Shown: positions 39,601 to 54,600 of the stretch, in pieces
How positions within the stretch are numbered: the stretch's first letter is position 1
Layout of the letters: the number at the start of each line of letters is the position of its first letter
Source: Taeniopygia guttata
Lineage: Eukaryota; Chordata; Aves; Passeriformes; Estrildidae
Assembly: GCF_048771995.1 (NCBI RefSeq)
Contig: NC_133026.1
Coordinates: 104,794,001-104,858,000 of the forward strand
Length of the DNA: 64,000 nt
Direction: 5' to 3'
Position numbers and translations under genes: made by a program
Notes under the pieces: model-generated
Seen by the model: the letters and a program-made list of their open reading frames with translations, nothing else
Database searches by the model: none
What the model was told of the DNA's origin: nothing

Positions 39601-42600
39601 GGTAAGAACTTCACTTGTAACATTATTTTTATGTCATACTGTACATCATAAGATGCATTACTTATAGAATTAATGCAAATCAAGACAAGTATGAAATCCT
39701 CTAAGATGACATGAAGTTCAGCACCATCTTAAACCCCAATATCCTATTAATTTTAGATGCCAAGAAGTCAAATATTGCCTTTCTTTAAATGTGAGAATCA
39801 TAAGAAGCTCAAAGACTAGCTTGGGTGCAGTTACAGCAGAACAGACTAAACTTATCAAGATTACACAGCCCAAATAACAGTTTCCTCCATTTTCTTAAGC
39901 TCAAGATATTCTTAACTGAGAAGATGAGCTTGAAATACAAACACATTAACTGCAATTTCCTTAACATCTCTATCAGACACCCATGACAAAGTGAGTATCC
40001 AGTACTAATTCCTTGCTAGCCTGTCCTTCTCTTGGAGTCATCATGGAATTTCTAGAGACCTAAACAGAATGTTTTACTACAAGGAGTAACACAGGCCTTT
40101 TAAAATAACCCAGCAAACAAAGCTGTATTTTGTTGAAGATAATAAGTAATTTATCATTTATATGCAAACTACCTTCTGGCTACTCAAAACTTTAAAAAAA
40201 ACCTACAGAGCACCTCCAGGCAGGTGGGAAAGACACTATATAATGTCCATTTTCATAGTTCACAGCTAGGAGCTCTAGCATGACAATGATATAGACCTAC
40301 TTTTTTTGAGTCTGTGAAATGAATCATTCATAGAACTACTAAGCCCATAACAAGAGATGTTTAAAAGGGAGGAAAAAAAAAGAGAAAAATTTTCTCAAGT
40401 CAAACTGGGACCTCATCATATGACACGGAGAATGTGAATGACGAAAGAATGACAAATGCTTATAAAATCCCTTAGAATGGCCTCTGAATCACAAGTAATG
40501 CCAAACATATTAACTACATATAAAGGGTGTCTGGAGAACAAAAAAGCAACATAAGGTCATTGAGACCACGTGTTCCTGCACCAGGAAGTCTAGCCAAAGA
40601 TTTACCATTACTTTCCCTAGTACATTTTTTTTAATCCCCTGATGCTACTGCCCAGTTAACACTGTCAGGGCAAGGAAGACAATTAAAATTTCAATGTAGC
40701 AACTACATACAAATAACCAGAAACCATCCTCCCAACAATCCCCACTAAAAACCTCCTACCAAAACCAGGAAAATTAGCAATCATTCCAGTATTTCTGGAT
40801 GACTAAGAATTAACAAGTAGTCACTTGGTGTACTAATTCACTGCCAAGATGGCTAATCTTAAATTGAAGTTATTTTCTAAGAGGAGGTGAGAATGTTTCT
40901 GTCACAATACTATCAACCAAGAACCAGTGACTCCAGATCAAATGACTAGTGGTAAAAACTCATCTATTTAGAATGGCAAAAGTTACTCATCCATGCAGAA
41001 AACAGTGTTAAGATTGTTAAGAGGGGAAAAAAAATCAGAGGGGAATTTGAAGACTCCTAAAGAGTTCTTCTTTCACCTCTTACTCTGTAGTTTCCATTCC
41101 AGAATAACTATCTAAATCATGACTTCATGGCTCTACAGTTGTCTACATTGTCACAAAATACAACAAAAGCCTCAAAAGATTACAGAGAGACAACTCTTCA
41201 CTCATTGAACCCACTAAACAAATAATTTGCTTGAGAACAGATTGTTGGAAGTTTTAACAAGCTGGCTAGCAACTGAGAAAACAACAGGGAAAGCTTTTCT
41301 CAAATAAAAGCATACCTAACTCTCTGTGAAATTATTTATGACTGGTTTAAGGCAGTATGCTCATTCACTTTCTTGTTAATTATATAGCTACCCTAGACAT
41401 ACACACAAGTGTGAGAGTTCAGCTCTTTCAACTTCCAAAACATCCAAAACTTCAGTACAGCTTCTTACCTACATGAACCTACTGAACTCATGTGCCAAAG
41501 AGCTTCTGTCCAAAAGAACTAAACATCATCTTCTGTGAATTATGTTTACATCTTTGGTAATATTCAAGATCTGAAAGTACTTGGGTGGAGAGAGGGAGGA
41601 CAAACAGGAATAAAATGGGGAAACATGATTTATGCTGCCATTATAATGTATTGAGTCCCATCACAATTTCTGCCCAGTCCCACCCGACGATGTAGCTAAC
41701 ATGTATCAGAAGAGATCTTTCCAGATGGCCAGATTATTTGGCAAAAACTAACCAAAGACAGAATAAATACCAGAACTATTCACAAGAGACTTTCAAACAC
41801 TTTAGGGATGAAGTTATATTTTTTTTATTTGCAAACAGTGGGATAAAAGTGTGCTTGAGATTTAAGATTAGCCCAACAGCCATTTGGTGCCTACATGAAA
41901 CAATTAGGTGGCCTCAGTTCAGTTATCCTGGAGGTCTTATCTACTCGAGTGTAGAGTACTGAAGGTAACATGTATGATAAGAAAATAGACTTTGTGGATT
42001 CTGTTCTGGATTTCAGACATGTGAACAGGCATATCCTATGTCTTGTAATATCAGCTAGTGTGAAGTAGCTGATTTTACAATATACTTGAAATTATACAGA
42101 TTTTTCAAATCTGAGATTTAATGAGAAATATTCAAAGACAGCATATATAATTAAATTTTCAAATACGTATTTAAAGATCACATTCTCATAAATTCAGTAT
42201 AGCGTCAATATGCTATGAAATTTTATCAGTTGAATTCCTAGGCAGTGTCTCCTCAAATTACACATAATTAATGGAAAAGTAATTTCTAAGTCTTCTAAAA
42301 TCACACACTTAAAAAAACAGGATAGTCAGCCCTTCATCTGACTATTAAGTCAACTGCAGCTGTGAACACCAGTTGTAGAGAAACTTGTATTTAATACTTT
42401 CAGAACAGTGACATTTGTTTTCCTATCACTTCCCTTACAGCTCTCCAAGATCAGGTAATTGTAGAAGTAATAATACAGCAATGAAACACCATTATTGTAC
42501 TAACTATTTTTACACATAATATATAACCTGTCTACCATGGCTCTTAAAAACATTTATTTCCCAGAGTGGATGATTTATGGCCTATTGTGACAATAATTTA

Positions 42601-45600
42601 TTAAAACACAACTTAATGTTATATGATTTTAACTAGTACAAAGCAAACAAAAGGTACTGTTTATGTCTTTTGAAAGAGAAGGTTTTCTTACCACATATTT
42701 AACAGCACTTATGAACTGGTTGTGGAATAACAGATGTTGGGTTTCATCCTCTGGATTTGACACAGTGTAAAGCATTCCACAAATATTACAGGAAATAGCA
42801 CCAAATCTCTTCTGTCCTCCATCCTATTAAAAAAACAACAAAACCAAACCAATAACCCACAAAGCACGAACTTACCAATTCCTTTCACAGTAAATACAGT
42901 TAAACAGAACTTTCATTGAATCAGATATCCCTCCTAATAGCATATCTCCTGGAAACTCAACACAAAGACTAAAATGGTGTGAAACAGGAGAATCAACAAG
43001 CACAGAATTTAGAATTTCATCTTTCAACAACCCATATAGCCTGAAAAGGAAGGCATCAATCACAAGGCAAACTCTACCTTAAAAACAGTAGCTCCACCCC
43101 CCATTACTTTTGAACAAATTACTTTTGTTCTATGACATACAAGAACAGAGATTTTTTCCTTCATTTCACTATCTGCTGAAATATACACATCTTCCACAAA
43201 GAAAATTCCCATATCCAACCCCACACTACTTGGTTTTCCCTACACTTCTGCTGCTGCCTGTCTTTGGTTGTGAGCTACTTTGAGGTAGGCCACAGGCGAG
43301 CCATTTTCCTGAAAGTCTGGAAGTATATCATAAAAAAATGAAAGTTATGGAAATAATTATTAAGATCAGTAATATGTCTGCAACAGCTGACCGCTACCCT
43401 CTTTGGTTTTTAATGAAAATAAAATATTTAAAACAATTTTTGAGACACTGCATAGCAGCTACATTGCAAATGGAAAATCATACCACTCATGACCCTCTAG
43501 GTTCTCCTGCTACTTTATATGCAACCATCACCAAACCTGGGGCACTATTCAATATCTACTCCTTTATATTTCTTCATTAAAAGTGTTATTAATCTGGAAA
43601 CACACTCAGATTTTGGAGTCAGTGCCTAATGAAGAGTGAAGTATCAGGTGCTGGGGCTGCCTTTTGCAAAGAGCAAGAGAATACCAGTTAGAATAAAATC
43701 TCTAGCAAAAAAAGGCATGTTTAAGTTACAGCTTAATGCTCAACTACTTTTTTTTTCCTCTTTAACTACATCTGGAAATTGAGCTTATGTAAGCAGCAAT
43801 AAATGTCACTTTTAATTTATTTTAACATACATCACAAGCAATAGAGAAACAGGAACTTACTGTATACTCCAAACCAGTATACTACATAAGCAAAAGGTGA
43901 TTTGAGAATGTTTTTTAACATTAAATTGATCTGTGTGTGCAATTTGCAAGGAAACAGATCACATGAACTTAATACTGTTTTCTAAGAGCTTAAAATATTC
44001 ATAGTAAAAAGAAACCAATTTTACAGAAGAAAGCATTTCGCAACACAGATGTGTTTACAAAATATTTCCTATTCCTTCCATCTTCAAAGACACGTCTGAG
44101 CTAAACAACAGTTCAATTCTCCACACAACAGCAACTTATTTCAAAGAGACATCAGTGCCATCTTAAGTGTAAGCATCAGTTTCTCTCCAGGAAGAGACTA
44201 AAGGCACATCAGGCCAGACAAATTCAGAGTTGAGCATCTCCTTAGGAGATCATCCATGGAACTCAGCCAAAAGAAAGAAGCTGAAAGTGGGAAGTCATTG
44301 CTTTAACCATACATGAATGTACAGATCCCTACCTTACACAGAAGGATAAATAGGAGTATCCTATGTTTCTGAATGAAAAGGGAAAGATGAACTCTGAAGT
44401 TAGATTTGTAAAATCAGAGTAAGATGAGCTTTCTAAAAGTCCAAAAATTGAACCAAACACGTATTTCACTTGCAGATATCCTTCAAAGCAGCAAAACAAA
44501 GTACCCACCAAAAACAAAGTAGCCACCAAAAGACCCTGCATTTCAAGGGTTAATACACTTAAGATAAAAAAGGCAGTGCAGCTGACTATCTGAAGATGAA
44601 CTCAATGAACCAGATTTAATAATCCTGTCTTGAAGACAGAGAACTTATCCCCTATACCAAGAGGAGGGTAAGTGAAAAGGAAGTGTATTTTGATGCTTGG
44701 AATATATGTCAAAAAAAAACCCCACCACTTAAATTAGAAAATCAGCTACATAAAGCAAGTCTTAAGTATTGGTACTGCATTAAATCTCACTACACTATTT
44801 CTGTTCAAATAATCAAAAAGCTAAAGATATTAAACTAACCTGTAAGTTTACTATAAAAAAAAACTCAAGCCAAAGAAACCCTAATTATGCAGGAAGTAAT
44901 CAGAAAACTCAAAGCAAGGATAGCCTCAAAGTTGTCTAGCTCCCTAGCTCACTCCATGTTGCCTTGTGAATACAAATTCTGTTTTGCCACAACAGACTAG
45001 TTCCCGGGAATAGTACTGCCACATTGTATTTTACAGTCAGACTTTCTCAGATGTTGCTAGTATGAGTGGCTTTGAGTTTTGGGGAGGCAGATTTTTTTGT
45101 TTGGATTTTTTTTAAGGATTTCACTAATATTACTACTCTACACACATTCAGTTGTATCAATGGGCTACCCACAGAGGTTAATATGAAGACCCTGTTTCAT
45201 TAATTATTGGAAAAAGCACATTGTAGTATCTAAAGCAATCTTTTGAACTCTGTAGCCCTAATAAATGTGGACTATAGCCTTTAGGAAATATTTTACAGTC
45301 TCCTGAAGACAAGGAAGAAGACTTTTGTATAACTGAAGTACTATTTCAAAGCCACACCACAGGACATAATGCTTCAGGCAAAAATTAATGCAAAAGGTTT
45401 AAAATCCAACACAGACTGCAATTACACAAAAAGACATGCAAAATAAAGTCAGGAATTACGACAAATGCATGTTTGTACTTCAACAAAACATCTACAGGAT
45501 GACTATTTTTAAAGTGATGTCACTGCATAAGCAAAAGTGGAAAGGGCATGCATCCAGAGGAAAAAAGTGCTCCCAAATCATAACACTGCATTAAAGCTTG

Positions 45601-48600
45601 CCAGACCTTCCTAATGGGAAGAGATCAACAACAGACAACCAAACAACAAAATGAAACAACTCCAAAAAACCCAAAGAACAAAAACCCAAAGAAAACAAAA
45701 AAACCCCAAACAAAACAAAATACTATGTATGAGAGTAAATATTCCAGGAATTTGAAAGTGGAGGGGTGGAATCTTCTCAGCAAGCATCAGATACTGAAAT
45801 ATAAACTGATGACTTGTCGCTACTAGAAAAATATGCAAGACGTTTGACTCTCAGAACTTAATGTTTTTCAGAGCAGCAATATTCAGGAAAATGTGAGGTT
45901 TCAGGCAGAAAAAAAATGTTGTTATTCCATTTAAAACTCAGTTTTCTAAACAACAATAAAGAGAAAAAATACTCTTACTTCCTAAGCAAATTCTGCACAT
46001 ATACACGGCAATTAAGAATTCCAGTATCTCAGGCAATCCTAAAGTAGAGAATATCCATTGTTTTAAGGCTAACTGTAATTGAACATTGAGACAATACTGC
46101 CTTCACTTCAGAAGGGTTACTTAATTCTGTGTTAGACAGAAAGAAAAGTCTTACCAATATCGTCTTTGAGAAGGTGCATGTCTGCTGATCCTCCATATGT
46201 GCAATAAGGAACCCTGCAAGCAAAAAAGGCATTTGGTGCCTCTGTAGAAGATGAAAAGGGGCCTTTTTTTTCCTTCCTTTTTTTTCTGTCTCTTCAGTCA
46301 CAGATTGGGTCACCTCCTTCTTGATTACCTAGTATTAGAGGAAAACTGGTTTTTTCCTCTCTTCCTCTCGCCTTTTCACAGAACAAAGAATAAAGCCTAG
46401 CCAGAGAAACAGGCAGGCCGGAAAAGAAATACAAGAAATGCAGGAAGAAACAACACAAAGATTTCGGGGCTCTCCGCAGAAAATTACAAGTTCAAAGAAT
46501 GCTACTTCAGTGAAAGATGCATTCAAGACTAAAACTGATGGATAGATCCCCTTGCTGACCAGGAGGATCAGAAGACATGTCCCAACTCAGAATAAAATCC
46601 AGTCTTCATTTTGAACAAAAAACCCCAACCAAGAAAAAAAAAAATCCCAACCCATCACCAGTGCCCATCTCCCTACAAAACTATTTTAACAAAAGAAAAT
46701 AAAGATGTGATACATCTAATTTTCTTTAACAGGTCTGAAAAATGAAAATAGAGGGTCATTATCACGAAATTATCAATTATCACGAAATTATATCTTCACT
46801 GGTCATTGGCTAAAGCAATATGAAAAGTAATACAAAGTAAGAAAATAAATCTGTGCACTATTTATGATGGGCAGGTAATCCATTCTGAACTCATATAAAT
46901 TATTAAGCAGAAATACTGTATTACAGAAAGTGCTCTGATGAGCACACTGGCTTGGATAAGGTTAATTTCCTTCACAGCAGCTGCTATGGTGCTGTGTATT
47001 AGATCTGTGACCAAAACAGGGCTGATAACACAGCGATGTTTTAGCTATTGCTGCACAGTGCTCACACAGCATTCAAGGCCTTTTCTGTTTCTCACACTCA
47101 GTGCCAGTGAGGAGGATGGGGGGGCCAAGAAGTTGGGAGGTGACAGAGCCAGCGGATCCCAGCTGACCAGAGTGGGTATCTCATGCCATATAGAATCCTG
47201 CCCAGCAGTAAGAACTGGGGAAAGAGGGAGGAAGAGGAAGATGTTTGGAATTAATTGCATTTGTCTTCCCAACAGTTATACATTATTAAGTTCTTTTTTT
47301 CCCAAAGAAGGCTGAACATCTGCAAGCTGACAAACAGCCGTGAATGAATTCCTTATTTTGCTTTGCTTGCACAGCACAGCTTTGCTTTACCTGTGAAACT
47401 GCTCTCCCCCATCCTACTTGAGGCCAATGAGGGAACAGCTGCATGGTGCTTAGCTGCTTACCAGGGTTAACCCACAGCACAGTGTTAGGGCCTTGGTGCC
47501 CAAATTCCACTAGCTAATGTTACAAAGCATTCTCACCTCCCTTCAGGACAGAGGATACCAAGTACAACCCACCCAAATTTTTAAGACAAAGCTGCAGAGG
47601 AGAAGAAGTGGGAAGAAGTGATAGTAAGAGAGGATACCATCCCTGTAAGAAGAGAGCACCATTCCTGTGGAAGGAAAAAAACCTGCTCTCAACTACCAAA
47701 CTCCCTCCCTTTTGCTTACGAAGTAGTCACTGTCTCATTTTCAATGGGCTTAAAGGACAGGAGAGAGGCAGTACTTAACCAATGAGAACAATTAACAATT
47801 GCCTTAAAACCATTCTCCGAATCTTCAGAAGAATTGCCTAACCAGACTATACAAATTCAGGGAAGAAAATGGCAACTTTAAATGATTGATATCCAAGTTT
47901 CCTCAGAAATTCTTCTCATAAGAAACCACTCTTACACTTACTATTTCCACTAAGAGCTGTGTTTTCACCTTAAAGAATTTTTTTTTTTCTGATCCATGAT
48001 CCATGCACTTGCTGATACTTACAAGGATCAACTACATTTAATCAGATTTGTTGGCATCCAGGCATTAACTCAAACCTCTAGAAAGGCAAAAAAGTCTCCA
48101 TAACTCAAAACTATCCTTCTATCACTTCAGTGATTTGTTTTCACTGTTCATTCATCTTACATGTTCTTTCCTAAAACTGATAACTTATTTTCAAACTAGT
48201 CAAATTCAAAGGAACAAACCTCAAAATGGAATAAGTATCCTTGTCATAGGTAATCATTTAGGAGATTTCTTAGTAGCATTAATGCTTTTATAAATTCTTA
48301 TTTTTATGGTCAAAGTTTTCTCCTAGGTCTCACAGGCAAGAAGAATTTTTACAAGACAAAACCAACTGACTTTCATTGTCTTGCTTGTACAGCATCTCTC
48401 ATTTGATGAAAACTGAGAACATTTGTATGTGCATTTGTATTTCTTTCCGTTTCAGAACTTGAATATGAAATCATCTGTTCCTTTAAGTTTGCTCATATTT
48501 GCAAATCACATTCAAGTAACTGCAAAGTAAAGAAAAAATTCAGTGCATTACTCTATAAAGATTCCTATGGTGCTTCATGTAACTTGACAACCTACCAAAT

Positions 48601-51600
48601 GGACATTTAAATTAAATGCAAGAGGGTGCAGTTCACAAATATTCAGAACAGACTATTCCGTCAAACACCAAGTCATGGATTTGGAGCACAATCAATTTTT
48701 AACCTTGATCTTAATTTGTTTTCCCTAAGAGAGGGGAAAGAAAGAGAGGGATTTCTTTCCCCTAAAAGAGATCTGAACCTAGTCTAAACCTAGGTCTTCG
48801 CATATCACTTCAAACACCATTTCCTGGCACTGTTTGCTTTATGAAGTGTCTTGGAGCATTAGATGCTTTGCTTTCTCAGCTAAGTTGTATGCTCTGAAGA
48901 GACTTGCTTTTTAAGATGTGACAGCAAGCAAACCTGAACAGAAAAACCCCATCATTTGACTTAGATGTACTTCTAGAAAATGAGATAATTTTATGTTTGA
49001 AAGCTGCCCAGATAACTAGATGATGTGTTTTAGGAAAGAGAATGGTGCAAGCACAGCTATTAAGTATTTCTTCTACAAACAGAATGTGTGTTATTTTACT
49101 TCTGTTAGTCAAATAGCCCTAAAGCTTGTTAAAGATTGTATTACTTAAGAAAAGACGAAAATTAATCTATTCATTATAGGAACCACATGGGAAAAGAAAG
49201 AAACTAAGATACATCTTTAAGGATTAAATAAGAAAAGCCCAAAGCATATTGTGAAAAACAAAGCCCAGTTTTACCATAACACCTCTCTAAATATAACTCA
49301 GGGACCAGAAAGATTAGAATACACAGGCAATACTGTAACATTCCAGATTCTGAACCTCAGACACCACAAAAAATTAAAAGGGACAAGCGTCAAACTTATA
49401 TTAAAAAGACAAGGAAAATCGGTAGCAAACAAGCAGCAAAACAAAAATTCTGCATTATGTGACTAGTCAAATAAATAGTCAAATAAATTAGTTTTTAGCT
49501 CTGGTTACAAAATGAAAAAAGGATTCTGTACATACATTAAGACAGACTGGCTTGACACATCTCCAAAGGAATCAGACCCCACATTGGAGAGCACTAAATT
49601 GCATCTTTCAGGCTTTTGAGTTTTTTTAAAAGTGTAACAAAGCACTAATTAAATGTCTTTTGCTACGAATAAGAGCATGACTTCCCAACTTTGCTCAAGG
49701 TAAAGAATAATGAAACTGCTTCTCTTAATACAACATGCCAGAAACTTGAAATAAAAATGATTTCTAGCTATTAACTATAATGTTTTAGACACTGTAAGTG
49801 CTAATTTAAATGATTTGACCTTGTATAGTGAGACTGCTCTCCATACAGGAGAAATTTCAACCTCAGCAGTTTTTAAACCAAATTCTTAATTTCTCTGTTC
49901 TCACAGGATCATTATGGAACTACATAAACACCTTTGAAAATAATTACTGCTAATAATAGAAAAATAAGCCCAGCCACTCAGAATCCACATTTTAAAAACT
50001 CATAATTTTGCAAGCAGAACTATTAATTACAAAAAGTATCTTATGTTATTATATGCATTTAATCCCAAATCTTTTGAGTATCTGTAGGAGGAAAGCCTAG
50101 TAATTTAGAAGTTAATTTAGCCACTTTTCACCTCTAGAAGCTGGCACAAACTGTTCGAAACATAACTACGTCTCATCTCCACTGCAACCAAGGTCAAGGA
50201 CAGTATTTTACAAAGTGGCTTAACTAATATTTGGGTTCTTCTACATGTTTTGACAAAAGAGCAGTTTTCCCCAAGGTAAAAGAATAAAAGACCAATACTC
50301 TACCTAATGTTGTCTTGGTAAACTGAAATCCATTATTAAAATGCCCTTTCCACACAATAAAAAGCCTACTCTGAACTCAATGAAATCAAAGTGAATTAGA
50401 TTTGTATGAAGTTGCTGATAGATGTAAAATATTGTGAAGCTGTTACTTACACATTTAGAAAATAAATATCCACTTTCATTTTCCAGACATACTCATAGAA
50501 AACCACAAGCCAAGTCTCTCCCATTCTTCCTCATTTTCTCCATTGTTCATCAATTAACCTTTCTTTAAAATTTTGCTTGGTAAATAGCTTTTATTGTCGT
50601 ATACCTGAAGAAAAGATTACTCTCCTAATTCTAGCTAAATATAAGGATACTCCCAGCATAATCAGTAACTCACAAAAAATCTCCTTGTACAATAAACACT
50701 GCAAAGAGCTACACAAGCCCTCTTCAGTAGCCAAGCAGGAAGTTCTGTATTTCTTCATGTCAAAGATCCCAGCAACTTTTCAGCCAAGTTCTATTACTGT
50801 ATGAGTCAAAATTAAAAGAGTTTCACAGAAATGAAAAGGGATATTCTTGAAGTCCTTTTAACAGATTTAAGATATTTAGTAATTCATTTTAATTCTGTTG
50901 GTAAAATGGATTTCAAAGAGGCAGTAACTGAAATACCTCTTAAATGTTAGATACAGTTCAGTTATTCTGTGGCTGGGCACTCACATTTGTACAACATCAT
51001 ACAACTGCACTGCAGGATATACTTATCACTTTAGTTCTTAGAAGCTCTGATTTAAAAATATTTCAGTATGGATATAATAGTGTTCAGAATTCGTTTGGGT
51101 CTATTTCAGTTAAGATTTTCTTGTGTATAAATCCATGTATTACATGAAAGAATAACAACTTAGTAACACCTTCAATTATATATGTTAGAAGTATAATTTC
51201 GTAAGAAAACTCCTTCCTTCCTAATGGTCTGGATTCCTCTCCCTCTCTTGCCTTTCATTTATCAAGGATTATCTGACATGTATGTTATTGAAAACACAAA
51301 CCAAAACAAAATCAAAAACTCCAACTGCCTCACAATCAAGTTGTGTGATCCTACAAGACACCAAAACAACTGTGTCACTCCTTTCTCATTTCACGTTTTC
51401 TTCTTAACTGTATTTTGTAGCTAATAGCCAAAAGGGTAAGAATAAATAACCCAATTGGTACTACTACTTAAATACTGTAGTAAAAATAAGTGCATGCACT
51501 GGAAATCTTTAAGTTGGTCTCAGGAAAATGGACACTTTAATGACTCAGGAACAAATCCATTGATACTAATTCTGCACACAATCTACCAGATGCACCTCCC

Positions 51601-54600
51601 CCTATGATTCTGAAATTTTAAGGAAGTGAGAATTTACACATAAGTAAAGGCATATTCACTCTCCCTCCCTATTTTCAATGAAAAACCATTCTATTTAAAA
51701 ATTGCAGAAATTTATTTTAACAAGAAATGTTAAACATTAAGGCTTGCTGACACCATTTTCCCATCCACACTGAATGGCAATCTAGTACAGGTTCTACTTT
51801 TACAAGTAATTTACAATGGTGATAAATAGTATGTATAAGTAATGATTTTTAGACAAGTTCGTTAAACTACAGCACTGCAAATTCAGTGATAATTTCTTCA
51901 AGAAGCTCTAAGCCTTACTAAAACGGTATTACTTACTGTGATCAGCTGCTTATCACCATCTTTTCCTCCTTCTTTTAGCTTCTGAATAGGTTCCTCAGAT
52001 GATGGTAAGTTACTGCATTTTGATGCTAATGAAGGATTTGACAATGGAGCCCTTGAAACACAAATATATTTCATGTTAAAAATGGAATTGCTTATACACG
52101 TCATGCTAGATACTCAAAACGCTGAGATTAGTACAAACTTTACCAAGATGCAAATCCAAATTAATTAAATAAAACACAGTCCTGTATATTTTAACATGCA
52201 ATTCAAATGGAAAAGTAAGGAAATATAACACCATTTGTAACTAGCCTAATTACAAGATTTTTTTCTGAAAAAAAAGAAAAATTATTATCAAGTGGGTAGG
52301 TTAGTCTCAACCATTGACACCAGCATTTAAAAGAGGTACTTTCAGAGCATGACTGATGGTGCTTAATGCTATGTATTTCCAAAGTAAGATTTAGGTATCA
52401 TAAGTCAGGCTGCTAAAGCAGACCATGTAAATATATTCTCGCAAATCTAGGTCAGACGTCAAATCCCTACAATTAAAACATATTCTCTTCTAACAGGTGG
52501 CAGTGAAGGGAGGCAGACCCAAGGAATAAATGCATTGGTATCACAGCAATCTTACTCAGTTTAAACCTCTCCTTGTCACAGCTGAAAGAAACACTGGAAA
52601 ATACAGTAAACTATCACCAAAACCGTTCTATGAACTTGCTCCTATACTCAGGGGGAAAAAAATTACATTTGTTCCAGGTTTGTCCAGGATAAAACTCATA
52701 GAGATAAAGCAAAACACACACAGAAATACACATACTTCAACTAAGTATTCACGTATTTTTCTGTTTCTGAGCACACTTAATTGTGGCACCTCCTGTAGCA
52801 CAGGCAGCAGATTAATCCCGTGAACTTTTTAAAAGAATAATTCTTTCCAGACATTTTCAAAACAGCATTTTGTTCTAAATCAGGGGTAATTTTTTTATTC
52901 CCTTCATGTGCCCTAAAATTTGCCTTATGTAGCTACTTCAAGGTTTGCCTTTTGCTGCTGCAACCTTTTCCGACATAGCCCTAAAGAGAGCTACACAGTA
53001 GATATGCACACAGGTAACAGATTACGCTATGTTATGGCAGGATTACCACAGAAAGAATGATGGCTTAAATCTTGGGTACCATATAGAAAGTAGAGTAAGA
53101 AAGATCTCAGAATTAAAATATATATCCAGATAAAAGTAAATCAATATGAGCTTGGTCAGGTAATAAATTTAAGTAGATACTATAAACCTGTTTGGCAGTT
53201 GAGAATAAAAATATTTAAAAAATCAAAGTTATTGCAGTGCTTATCAATACATTTTAAACCACTCATTTAACTAGTTTGTATCTACCTTACCAACCATCTT
53301 CTGTCAAGTTCCACAGCAGTAGAATTTTTCAACAGGTACAAAAGGGCTGGTTAGTCAAAATTGTTAATCTGGCCTCAGAGAGATGTACTCAAAATTACCT
53401 GAAACATTTCTTCTTGTCCCCATTATGAATACAGAAAACAGTAACAACACACAGACAACTGCTGCTGCTCAAGGTATCAGGTACAAAGAAATTTTTGTCT
53501 TAAGCTTGTAATTAGCTAAAAGTAGAGCCTATGTCAGAACTGCTCAAAAATGGTAACAGTCAACATGATTAAGCCTAAAATACAAACTTGAACTGTAAGG
53601 TAAATTTAGTACTGCGAACTTTTTCTTTTAAAATGGCTGCTGACACCTTCATTTCACAGCAATCACAAAATTCTGAATTAAATCCCCTCCTCCTCACCTA
53701 AAGAAAATTCCCCACGTACAACACTCCCATAGTACAAGGAATTCCTCCAGACATTAAGTGAAATAATTCAGTACATGAAAATCACGTGGCAAATCCTTCC
53801 CCTACTCGCTGGTTCTCATCTGATTTGAGGAAGAGATCAGCATAAATGTTCTTCCAACTCTGTTAAATAATACTTTTTGAAAAAAATATGCAGCTACAAA
53901 TATCTTAATTATTCTCTTAGCAAAGCAAAAATATCCCTAAACAATGGGGTAAAATGAGTCTGTTTTTACAAAGGACAAGTCACTTATTTGAAACTAAAAA
54001 CTGAGGCTGGAAGAAAACTGTTTTATAATAAATTCTCTCATAATTCTACCTATGCAAGGTTACTGTAATTTCATAATGTACAAAATACTATACCTGTTCT
54101 CAGATTCAGAAGTCTGACTTGCTACTGAAGTTTGCATCAACTGCGTGGGAGCCAAATCTACAAGTAATCAAAGATTATAACTTCATTATAAAGTTTTTAG
54201 TTGCAAAGCAAATTTGAGTTACACAAACAGTGATTTTCAAAAAACATATTCAAAACAATCTGTTCACGGCCAATAAAAAATAATCAAGTTTGAGGCAGTA
54301 TTCACATGTTTCTCCAAGTATACTTAAAGAAAAAAGGCATTTTTCTCCAACATTTTGACAGCAGTTCTGCAGGACAGTTTGCCAGAAGCTAAACAAGGCC
54401 AGCAGTAAACTACACAGGAGTTTAAACATGTTTATTATGACACACTTATAAATAGCTGCCTGTATTTTATTAGAATCATAAATGTACAGAATGCCCCCAT
54501 CTGAAGCATATTCTGCAATACTTAAGGAAAAGAAACAATCAAAAACGCCAAAACAAAGAAATTTTTTTTAATTCTGTAACAGAAATTAAGAGTAGTTATC

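Larger units (their letters stand above)
42824..51936 (-). other. ESCO1: Largest ESCO1 intron
   Basis: A 9.1-kb intron. It holds a candidate alternative exon at 46155-46213, an ERVL-type LTR at about 46931-47481, and an A/C-rich low-complexity block at about 45640-45720. Nothing else was recognised. Confidence 0.6.

Noticed and set aside
45614..45826. 70-codon Lys/Asn/Pro/Thr-rich frame
   Set aside because: Translation of an A/C-rich low-complexity block.
46029..46313. 94-codon - strand frame as a constitutive ESCO1 exon
   Set aside because: The splice-bounded part (59 bases) breaks the phase-0 join between KQLIT and DGGQKRF, which matches the conserved ESCO1 sequence without it. Kept only as an alternative-exon candidate.
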